Assembly (NCBI GenBank): GCA_910586715.1
Contig: CAJUJG010000058.1
Coordinates: forward strand, 13,684 to 20,847
Source of the DNA: an uncultured Lachnospiraceae bacterium
GTDB lineage: Bacteria; Bacillota; Clostridia; Lachnospirales; Lachnospiraceae
Direction: 5' to 3'
DNA length: 7,164 bases
Shown: piece by piece, positions 1 through 6,154 of the stretch
Position numbering within the stretch: position 1 is the first letter of the stretch
Layout of the letters: every line of letters starts with the position of its first letter
The notes under the pieces: model-generated
Seen by the model: only the letters and a program-made list of their open reading frames with translations
Told to the model about the DNA's origin: nothing
The model's database searches: none
Translations under genes and position numbers: made by a program

Positions 1-856
1 AGGCAACTGCCGTTATGGAACCCGAATCAATGCCTCCTGATAAGTAAGCGCCGACCGGCACATCCCCCACAAGCTGCCTTTTCACAGCCTGTACAAACAG
101 CCTGTCCAGCTCTTCCTCGTATTCCTGTCCTGACATGTTTTCTTCTGGCTCATAAAAATTATAATCCCAGTAAGCCATTGCTTTCGGAATATCCTTATCA
201 TCATAGCTGACTTTAATATAACTTCCTGCCTCTAAAATTTTTATATTTTCCAAAAAGGTTATGTTGGAAAATATATTTTGAAATGTAAAATACTCCTTTA
301 GTGCACATAAATTTAATTTTCGGTGAAAATCAGGATGTGCTAAAATCGCTTTGTACTCAGACGCAAAAACAAGCTGTCCCAAAATTTCCGCGTAATAAAG
401 TGGTTTTGTACCATAACGGTCCCTTGCCATAATCAACTCTTTTTTATAGTCATCCCATACCGCAAAAGCAAAAATACCATTTAATTTTTGAATGCCCCCG
501 ACTCCCCACGCTTCATATGCCTTAAGAAGTACCTCGGTATCTGACTCTGTATCAAAATAATAGCCTGTTTTTTCCAGTTCCTTCCTCAGTTCCCGGTAAT
601 TATAGATTTCCCCGTTATATGTAATGGAAAAGCGTCTGTCCCTGCTCTGCATCGGCTGCCTGGCTTCTTCCAAAAGGTCTATTACTGCCAGTCTCCTGTG
701 TCCAAAAAAAACATGCCCCTCATCAAGTGTCAGACATCCCTCTCCATCCGGTCCGCGGTGCGAAAGCAAATCGGTCATATCCTTCAAAACCGCTTCCACT
801 CTATGTACTTCACATTTTCTTCTTTGCAGACACATAATCCCTGCAATTCCGCACAT
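1..856 (-). CDS. asnB: AsnB-type glutamine-dependent amidotransferase, 3' end cut by the window edge
   Basis: I translated this frame by hand from 856 to position 1: 285 codons, no stop or frameshift. It starts MCGIAGI, so removal of Met exposes Cys2, the glutaminase nucleophile of the Ntn-type amidotransferase domain. SHRGPDGEG (32-40), GHRRLAVID (52-60, R54), YNGEIYNY (80-87, N81 and E83) and SDTEVLLKAYE (from 105, D106) match the glutamine-binding pocket. FAFAVWD and ARDRYGTKPLYY complete domain one. The synthetase domain begins with the PP-loop SGGIDS at 273-278, after VPVGAYL. Full proteins are about 600 residues, so slightly under half is present. The ATG at 856 follows GGAAGGG by 7 bases and lies 21 bases after the radical SAM stop. 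Housekeeping asparagine synthesis is possible, but in polysaccharide loci such enzymes often amidate uronic acids. That would fit the diacetamido-uronic acid module upstream. Confidence 0.93.
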   Translation of the reverse strand, partial: MCGIAGIMCLQRRKCEVHRVEAVLKDMTDLLSHRGPDGEGCLTLDEGHVFFGHRRLAVIDLLEEARQPMQSRDRRFSITYNGEIYNYRELRKELEKTGYYFDTESDTEVLLKAYEAWGVGGIQKLNGIFAFAVWDDYKKELIMARDRYGTKPLYYAEILGQLVFASEYKAILAHPDFHRKLNLCALKEYFTFQNIFSNITFLENIKILEAGSYIKVSYDDKDIPKAMAYWDYNFYEPEENMSGQEYEEELDRLFVQAVKRQLVGDVPVGAYLSGGIDSGSITAVA

Positions 857-877
857 ACTCAATCCCTTCCGGTTCCA

Positions 878-1783
878 TTAGGAACGATAGCTTGTCCCTA
901 TAAACCCACCCTCTGTATAATCAATCTTCCAATGATGGCACCCTGCACATATCCCATCATCAAACTGACTGCACCTGTGCATATCCCTTATTTCCTCATA
1001 CTCCTTTGAATCCCATGCCTCCTGCAGTGTCATCGTATTGACGTTGCCAATATCCCTGTGTTCATCCCAGTCGTAATTGCATAACGCCAGCCGCCCGTCC
1101 CAGTAGATAATCATGTCCGTAAAAACTTTCCTGCACGGTTTCCGTTCATGGAACAAATCCAATTTTGCCCGTATTTTAGGATCCACAAGCTGCCCCTTTT
1201 CATCATGCTGCTCATATACCCGCACAACATCAGCATAGGGCAGCCACCGTTCAATAAATGCCTTCTGCCCAGGTATGTATTCCTCTATGTTAATTGTAGA
1301 CACCTGTATCATCGGCGCGGGCAGTCCCTTCTTCTTTCTCTCCCTGCATTTTAATCCCATAGATTCAACATTTCGGGAACTGACATCCAAATTCCCCATT
1401 AATCTTGAGCATTTATATACCTGCGGGTCAATCGTATCCAGACTAAATGATATATAATCAATCCCTGTCTCAATTAAAGCGTCCTGCATTTCCTCATCCA
1501 GCAAAAGTGCATTGGATGCCAGTTGGACTGGTCCTATTCCCTTACTTTTGGCATACTTTATAAACGCAATAATCTGCGGATGCATTAAAGGTTCTCCCCT
1601 GAAAAAAGGGACCAGCTTTATAGGAAGATGCCCTGCCATTTCATCAATGATTTTATAAAACAGCCGCTCTTCCATATATCCAATATCCATATCAATTTTC
1701 TGCCTGTTGCAGAATGTACAGGAAACATTGCAGTCATTCGTCAATTCCACGGTTACCCTGTTTGGAAAATCCAATCGTTCCAT
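878..1783 (-). CDS. Radical SAM protein with SPASM-like C-terminal domain
   Basis: This 301-residue enzyme should bind a [4Fe-4S] cluster through CNVSCTFC (C18, C22, C25, the CxxxCxxC motif) and cleave S-adenosylmethionine to form a 5'-deoxyadenosyl radical. FFRGEP (60-65) matches the GGEP-type SAM-binding motif. LASNALLL (88-95) and YISFSLDT (110-117) fit the next barrel strands. The C-terminal part has C217, a GxxxxC at G230-C235, then C271, C279 and C282, resembling a SPASM or twitch domain that carries one or more auxiliary Fe-S clusters. The LQEAWDSKEYEEIR segment is typical of such domains. The ATG at 1783 has GGAG 10 bases upstream and lies 23 bases after the previous stop. Radical SAM/SPASM enzymes modify peptides, but relatives in sugar pathways dehydrogenate or epimerise carbohydrates. 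Its place in a glycan operon suggests a sugar substrate, which cannot be specified. No RiPP precursor was seen nearby. Confidence 0.85.
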   Translation of the reverse strand: MERLDFPNRVTVELTNDCNVSCTFCNRQKIDMDIGYMEERLFYKIIDEMAGHLPIKLVPFFRGEPLMHPQIIAFIKYAKSKGIGPVQLASNALLLDEEMQDALIETGIDYISFSLDTIDPQVYKCSRLMGNLDVSSRNVESMGLKCRERKKKGLPAPMIQVSTINIEEYIPGQKAFIERWLPYADVVRVYEQHDEKGQLVDPKIRAKLDLFHERKPCRKVFTDMIIYWDGRLALCNYDWDEHRDIGNVNTMTLQEAWDSKEYEEIRDMHRCSQFDDGICAGCHHWKIDYTEGGFIGTSYRS

Positions 1784-1806
1784 TCTTTATTTTCTCCATC
1801 ATAATT

Positions 1807-3411
1807 TTATGCATTATTTATAACAGCGCTATAAATTCTCGCCCCTATGCTTTCTTTGCCTGCCACAGATTCACATTGTCGTGAAACATGTTTTGTAATA
1901 TCCCTGATATAATTATCCAATGTACAAATTACAGAAGATTCTCCTTCGCAAAATGAATCTTCATCGTCTGTTCCATCATCTAAAAGTGTACTGAGCAGTT
2001 TTTCGTGTTCCAAAATGTTAATCCTAAATACAGGTCCGTTTCGTACACTTTCAAAATCCAAATCCAAAATCTGCCAACTGTCACAATAAGATGCATATGC
2101 ATATATACGGCTATTATACTGTTTTGCGCAAAGATACATTTCACATCTGAATCTTTCTGCATCATTAGTACTTTTGGTCGTAAAAAATGCATCCGCAAAT
2201 CCCTGAATGATCAATCGTTTCTGAATGTCTATCTTCAAAATCATGTTTGCATAGAACGGAATGATATACATATCCCCGTTTTTCTCAAACATGTCCAAAT
2301 AGGCAATTTTATCCAAGCATTCATACTGTTCCGGAAAATCTGCGAGCTCCAAAACTGCTCCGTTTTCCTCATTCCATAGTGTAATTTTCCGCTGTTCTGT
2401 ATGCGGAAGGACAAAATAATCACCTGCCTTTTTAATTCCCCAATATTGATTGTTCTTATGTCCAACCTCCACTTCCAGGCATGAATTATCGGATAAATCA
2501 TACCGGTATACACAATTACTTCCACTATTTACCATGTATACATATGTACCAATTAATTCATGGCATTTTGCAGCCTTTATGGTGTTCCTACTCATTTTTC
2601 CCTTTTCGGAAGTGGTTCCTTTATAATAATCGTATTCTAAAACAGTATTACCGCCATATGGAAACATCCATAATTTTTTATCCCATTCAACTACAAGTTC
2701 ACTATGGAACCTGAATCCATCTGTCCCTAAGGGATAAGACCTTATAATCTGCGTATCAATTCCATATTCATATATGTTTTTGCTATTTTCTAACAGCAGC
2801 AGAAACCTGGTTCCAAGATCAATCATATGATAATTGTACTGACGATATTTAAAAGAATTTTCCATTGGAATACTTATTATCTCTTCCGCCTCAGACATCG
2901 TCTTATTTACCCTGACAAATTTATTGCTATTTAACTGCAAAAACCATACATGTCCGTCTTTTATACACAAATTTCCAGGCAAAAAAGCTGCTGCCTGCGT
3001 CGTTTTTACATTATCGTTCTCAAACAGCACTGGTTTCTTTGCCACCTTATATAGTTGCACCACCGAACTCCAATCCCCATAATAGGCATCCGATACGGCA
3101 ATCGCCCTGTGTACATCTGCGCTTTCATCCAATATTCCCGTCTTTTTATCCACATACTGCGCTCTCATTTCCAAATACTGCTGCACCAGCTCCGGAGCCA
3201 TGGATTCAATCGTACTAAGCTCCAACGGGTGTGGCCGCCACCACAGTACGACCTCCGGGTGCTCCTGAAATGTCTGAAACACCCACCTCATCTTTTCAAT
3301 ATGCTTCCCTCTTCCCTGCAGAAGGCTCCCGACGCTGGTATTGTAGAAAATCACTTTTTTCCCATTAATGATTTCCTTCCAATTATCCGGAAAAATCTTA
3401 TCTGTTCCCAT
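1807..3411 (-). CDS. CDP-glycerol-transferase-like half domain fused to a beta-propeller-like region
   Basis: This 534-residue protein has no assigned function. Residues about 15-135 resemble the C-terminal, nucleotide-binding half of CDP-glycerol glycerophosphotransferase-type GT-B enzymes: KKVIFYNTSV (18-27), WWRPHP (57-62), ILDESADVHRAI (93-104), SDAYYGDWSSVVQLY (107-121), then KKPVLFEN. From about residue 150 to 465 there are roughly seven repeats of 40-50 residues, each with paired hydrophobic strands, suggesting a beta-propeller. An acidic linker (478-492) leads to a helical tail ending GARIYSAVINNA. No signal peptide or membrane segment is visible, so it is probably cytoplasmic. The ATG at 3411 is chosen because GAAGGAG sits 9 bases upstream and recognisable homology begins right after it; a TTG at 3462 and an ATG at 3429 are weaker. 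The N-terminal acceptor half expected of a GT-B enzyme is missing. It could be a polyglycerol- or polyol-phosphate transferase remnant, or a sugar-binding or scaffold protein. Confidence 0.72.
   Translation of the reverse strand: MGTDKIFPDNWKEIINGKKVIFYNTSVGSLLQGRGKHIEKMRWVFQTFQEHPEVVLWWRPHPLELSTIESMAPELVQQYLEMRAQYVDKKTGILDESADVHRAIAVSDAYYGDWSSVVQLYKVAKKPVLFENDNVKTTQAAAFLPGNLCIKDGHVWFLQLNSNKFVRVNKTMSEAEEIISIPMENSFKYRQYNYHMIDLGTRFLLLLENSKNIYEYGIDTQIIRSYPLGTDGFRFHSELVVEWDKKLWMFPYGGNTVLEYDYYKGTTSEKGKMSRNTIKAAKCHELIGTYVYMVNSGSNCVYRYDLSDNSCLEVEVGHKNNQYWGIKKAGDYFVLPHTEQRKITLWNEENGAVLELADFPEQYECLDKIAYLDMFEKNGDMYIIPFYANMILKIDIQKRLIIQGFADAFFTTKSTNDAERFRCEMYLCAKQYNSRIYAYASYCDSWQILDLDFESVRNGPVFRINILEHEKLLSTLLDDGTDDEDSFCEGESSVICTLDNYIRDITKHVSRQCESVAGKESIGARIYSAVINNA
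2017..2964 (-). repeat. About seven degenerate propeller-like protein repeats
   Basis: These bases encode residues about 150-465 of the fusion protein. Seven stretches share a pattern of a small or polar residue, a hydrophobic strand, a loop, a second strand ending near Asp or Asn, then a third strand. They start near residues 153 (GHVWFLQLNSNKFVRVN), 200 (GTRFLLLLENSKNIYEY), 245 (DKKLWMFPYGGNTVLEYD), 288 (GTYVYMVNSGSNCVYRYD), 330 (GDYFVLPHTEQRKITLWN), 379 (GDMYIIPFYANMILKID) and 434 (NSRIYAYASYCDSWQILD). Their number and spacing match a seven-bladed propeller. The similarity is structural in character and is not visible as DNA repeats. The fold is inferred by eye. Confidence 0.6.
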
Positions 3412-3922
3412 GCATATCTGCTCCTTCATCCATTCTGTCGCCGCGCTCGTCCACCCAGCCAATCTGTTTTGCCGGCACCCCCGCCATCAGCGCATAGTCC
3501 GGCACGTCCTTCGTCACCACGGCTCCCGCCGCAATCATCGCATACCTTCCTATGGTATTCCCGCACACAACTGTTGCGTTCGCCCCGATGCTGGCGCCTT
3601 CCTTTACCAAAGTCCTTTTATACCCCGCAGTCCCTTTGGGATATTTTGCCCTTGGCGTTAAATCGTTTGTAAACACCATGGACGGACCGCAGAACACGTA
3701 GTCCTCCAGTTCAACGCCCTCGTATATGGATACGTTGTTCTGCACCTTCACTCCGTTTCCTATCCTCACGTTGTTTGACACGTTCACGTTCTGCCCGAAG
3801 GAACAGCCCTCGCCTATCCTCGCTCCCTTTTGGATATGGCAGAAATGCCATATTTTGGTGCCTTTCCCGATCTCCACGTCATCATCTATGTAACTGCTCT
3901 CATGCACAAAATAATCCGCCAT
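3398..3922 (-). CDS. wbpD: Left-handed beta-helix UDP-sugar N-acetyltransferase (WbpD/WlbB-like), short C-terminus
   Basis: This 174-residue acetyl-CoA-dependent transferase probably acetylates the 3-amino group made by the aminotransferase, giving UDP-2,3-diacetamido-2,3-dideoxy-glucuronate. Hexapeptide repeats run through most of the chain (ARIGEG, VRIGNG, ASIGAN, NTIGRY and similar). WbpD-like markers include KIWHFCHI (23-30), GQNVNVSNNV (43-52), QNNVSIYEGV (61-70), FCGPSMVFTND (77-87) and GVPAKQIGWV (148-157). Such enzymes act as trimers in the cytoplasm. The ATG at 3922 lies 9 bases after the aminotransferase stop, with AAGGGG 12 bases upstream. As I recall, the family usually continues beyond the GW-x3-G-x3 segment with about 15-30 more residues, often with cysteines. 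Here the protein stops soon after GDRM, while overlapping the next gene by 14 bases, so the tail may have been lost. The hexapeptide core is complete, so activity is plausible. Confidence 0.87.
   Translation of the reverse strand: MADYFVHESSYIDDDVEIGKGTKIWHFCHIQKGARIGEGCSFGQNVNVSNNVRIGNGVKVQNNVSIYEGVELEDYVFCGPSMVFTNDLTPRAKYPKGTAGYKRTLVKEGASIGANATVVCGNTIGRYAMIAAGAVVTKDVPDYALMAGVPAKQIGWVDERGDRMDEGADMHGNR
3421..3427 (-). promoter_or_regulatory. Ribosome binding site deciding the start of the propeller-fusion gene
   Basis: Minus-strand GAAGGAG lies 9 bases before the ATG at 3411 and inside the acetyltransferase coding region. It supports the 3411 start and a 14-base overlap with the acetyltransferase, whose TAA is at 3400-3398, so the two genes are probably translationally coupled. 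The in-frame ATG at 3429 overlaps this site itself, which makes it less likely. Confidence 0.7.
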
Positions 3923-3931
3923 AACTTTTGC

Positions 3932-5062
3932 TTACCCCTTTACATACTGTTTTACCGCGCCGCACACCATAAGAATCTCCTCCTGCGTCATGTACGGATG
4001 GAACGGCAGCGACAGTACGGTCTCTGAACACATGTTTGTAACAGGGTAATCCCCGTCATCGTACCCGTGCCCCGCAAACGCCGCCTGACGGTGCATCGGT
4101 TTTTGGTAGTACACTGCGCTCGGTATCCCCTGTCCTTTTAAATATGCCTGGAGCCCGTCCCGCTGCGCCCGGTCAGAAAGCCGGATGGTGTACTGCGCCC
4201 AGCTTGAGTAAAAGCCGTCCTTTATGACGGGTGTTTTGACAGCATCCTTTAACTGCTCTGTATATTTCGCAGCAATGCCCTGCATCCAGTCCAGTTCTTT
4301 TTCTGCAAAAACAGGAAATTTTGCCAAAAGCACCGCTGCCTGCAGCGTGTCCAGCCTCGAGTTCATGCCGATTCTGACATTATCGTATTTTGAGCTGCCC
4401 TTTCCATGTACGCAGTAAGAGCGCAGCAGCGCTGCCCACTCGTCATTATCAGTAAAGACTGCCCCGCCGTCCCCGTAGCATCCGAGCGGCTTTGCAGGAA
4501 AAAAGCTGGTTGTTGAAATATCGCCAAAAGAACATGCCTTTCTTTCCCCGATCCTTCCGCCAAACCCCTGCGCAGCGTCCTCAAGGATATACATATGATA
4601 CTTTTCTGCTATTTTTCTTAATCGTTCATAATCCGCAGGCTGTCCAAATAAGTCAACCGCAACGATTGCTTTTGGCTGTAATCTGCCTTCCTGAATCACT
4701 TTTTGTATTAGGGCCTCTAAGGAATCACAGTCAATATTGTAGGTATCCGGTTCAATGTCCACAAAAACCGGCACTGCATTTACCGCCGACACAATTTCAC
4801 CGCTGGAAAAAAACGTAAAATCCGGAACAAATACCGCATCCCCTTCGCCAATATCCCATACCATCAGGGCAAGCTGCAAAGCATCTGTTCCATTTGCGCA
4901 TGTCACACAATGCTTTGTTCCTGTATAATCCGTAAGCTGCGTTTCCAGGTCAGCTACCTGCCTGCCCTGAATAAAATTTGCCTGACTGATTACCTCCTGT
5001 ATCCTGATGTCCATATCACTTTTCAGATATTGATACTGTCTTTTTAAATCCCGAAACTCCAT
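3932..5062 (-). CDS. wbpE: DegT/DnrJ/EryC1/StrS PLP aminotransferase (WbpE/WlbC-like)
   Basis: This 376-residue sugar aminotransferase of fold type I probably transfers an amino group, normally from glutamate, to the 3-keto group made by the preceding dehydrogenase, giving UDP-GlcNAc(3NH2)A. Family landmarks are all present: ANGTDALQLAL (56-66) for cofactor phosphate binding, DFTFFSSGE (81-89), VDLFGQPAD (136-144), EDAAQGFGG (161-169) with D162 for the pyridine nitrogen, and SFFPAKPLG (186-194) with K191 as the Schiff-base lysine. The C-terminal domain carries the common YYQKPMHRQ and LSLPFHP segments. Length is typical. The ATG at 5062 follows AAGGAG by 9 bases; that site directly abuts the dehydrogenase's TAA stop, with a 15-base gap between genes. 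The frame is intact. The family is certain; the exact substrate is inferred from neighbours. Confidence 0.9.
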   Translation of the reverse strand: MEFRDLKRQYQYLKSDMDIRIQEVISQANFIQGRQVADLETQLTDYTGTKHCVTCANGTDALQLALMVWDIGEGDAVFVPDFTFFSSGEIVSAVNAVPVFVDIEPDTYNIDCDSLEALIQKVIQEGRLQPKAIVAVDLFGQPADYERLRKIAEKYHMYILEDAAQGFGGRIGERKACSFGDISTTSFFPAKPLGCYGDGGAVFTDNDEWAALLRSYCVHGKGSSKYDNVRIGMNSRLDTLQAAVLLAKFPVFAEKELDWMQGIAAKYTEQLKDAVKTPVIKDGFYSSWAQYTIRLSDRAQRDGLQAYLKGQGIPSAVYYQKPMHRQAAFAGHGYDDGDYPVTNMCSETVLSLPFHPYMTQEEILMVCGAVKQYVKG

Positions 5063-5077
5063 ATACAGTGTCTCCTT

Positions 5078-6154
5078 TTATGACTTAAATCTGCCCGAAA
5101 AATCTGCCGTCGCGCATTCCGTAAGCGGAAGCTTCACGCTCCTGCCCTCCGCCGCCGACTTGTATATCGCCAGCACAAGCTCCAGCGCCTTTTTTCCGTC
5201 CATCGCCGTTATGTACGGCTGTCTGTCATGTTTTATCGCGTTGATGACGTCCGCGTACAGCGGCGTATGCCCGTACCCGTATACGTTGGGCGGGTTCTCA
5301 TGGAACCTTGCCTTGACCTCCTCCGGGTCATCCAGCAGGTCCGAAAACCTCCATTCCTCAATGACATTCACCGACTGGCCGCCGGCTTTCACGGTCCCCT
5401 TTTCGCCAAATATGTACAGTGTCTCCTCAAGGTTTTTGGGATAAATATCGGTTGTACCCTCCACAATCCCGTAACTGCCGTTCTTAAACTTAATCAGGGC
5501 AATCCCCAGGTCCTCCGCCTCGATGTAGCCGTGGTTTAACCGGTCCGTCATGCCGACAACTTCCTCAATCTCGCCCCCCATCATCCACCGCAGCAGGTCA
5601 ATGTTGTGGATGCACTGGTTCATCAGCGCGCCGCCGTCCTGCTCCCACGTGCCCCTCCACGCAGCCCGGTCGTAATACTCGTGGTCACGGCACCATCTGA
5701 TATGGGCTGTTCCGTAAAAGAGTTTTCCAAACCGGTGCATGTCAATCGCTTCCCTGATAATCTGCACCGATTTGTTGAACCGGTTCTGGTGGCATGCGCT
5801 GACTTTTACATGATGCTTAATGGATGCAGAAATAATGGCATCTGCATCTTTTATAGACAATGCAATCGGTTTCTCTATAATGCAGTGAATTCCCCTCTCG
5901 ATACAGTTTAACGCAATCTCTGCATGTTTTCCGCTTTCCGTACAGACTGCCGCCAGTTCGGGTTTCTCTTTTTCAATCATCTCAATATAATCTGTATATT
6001 GTTTTACTTCATCTCCCAATTTGAACTTCAGCGCCTTGTCCGCCATGCAGGCGGGGTCGGTGTCGCACACCGCCGTTATTTCCAGCCCGTTGTTTTTTGC
6101 CGCGGCGATATGGTTCGGCGAAATCCTTCCGCAGCCGATTAATACATACCTCAT
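5078..6154 (-). CDS. wbpB: Gfo/Idh/MocA-family UDP-GlcNAcA 3-dehydrogenase (WbpB/WlbA-like)
   Basis: This 358-residue NAD-dependent sugar dehydrogenase probably oxidises C3 of UDP-N-acetylglucosaminuronic acid to the 3-keto sugar, the first step of UDP-2,3-diacetamido-uronic acid synthesis. The N-terminal Rossmann domain opens with YVLIGCGRISPNH (residues 3-15). IIEKP (92-96) holds the family's EKP lysine, K95. HQNRFN (122-127) and the WRGTWEQDGGALMNQ / HNIDLL stretch (166-188), with H183 as the likely catalytic histidine, are close to WbpB/WlbA sequences I know. A GTG 54 bases upstream would add 18 residues but lies inside the upstream gene with no homology. The ATG at 6154 has a strong AGGGGGAG site and puts the Rossmann strand at the N-terminus, so it is preferred. 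The aminotransferase and acetyltransferase that follow support this role over other Gfo/Idh/MocA activities. A UDP-GlcNAc 6-dehydrogenase (WbpA) is required but is not in the window. Confidence 0.87.
   Translation of the reverse strand: MRYVLIGCGRISPNHIAAAKNNGLEITAVCDTDPACMADKALKFKLGDEVKQYTDYIEMIEKEKPELAAVCTESGKHAEIALNCIERGIHCIIEKPIALSIKDADAIISASIKHHVKVSACHQNRFNKSVQIIREAIDMHRFGKLFYGTAHIRWCRDHEYYDRAAWRGTWEQDGGALMNQCIHNIDLLRWMMGGEIEEVVGMTDRLNHGYIEAEDLGIALIKFKNGSYGIVEGTTDIYPKNLEETLYIFGEKGTVKAGGQSVNVIEEWRFSDLLDDPEEVKARFHENPPNVYGYGHTPLYADVINAIKHDRQPYITAMDGKKALELVLAIYKSAAEGRSVKLPLTECATADFSGRFKS

Noticed and set aside
624..1009. Plus-strand open frames of 85 and 103 codons
   Set aside because: They are antisense to the intact AsnB-like and radical SAM genes and show no recognisable protein features.
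1784..1806. Possible terminator or promoter between the fusion and radical SAM genes
   Set aside because: The 23-base gap is AT-rich but has no hairpin and is too short for a promoter with leader; it holds only a ribosome binding site.
3412..3462. TTG-initiated 17-residue extension of the propeller-fusion protein, including an ATG at 3429
   Set aside because: The sequence is the acetyltransferase coding region in another frame, and the only good ribosome binding site points to the ATG at 3411.
3055..3672. 205-codon open frame on the plus strand
   Set aside because: It lies antisense to the acetyltransferase and fusion genes, has a proline- and arginine-rich low-complexity product, and shows no domain motifs; it is a shadow of the real genes.
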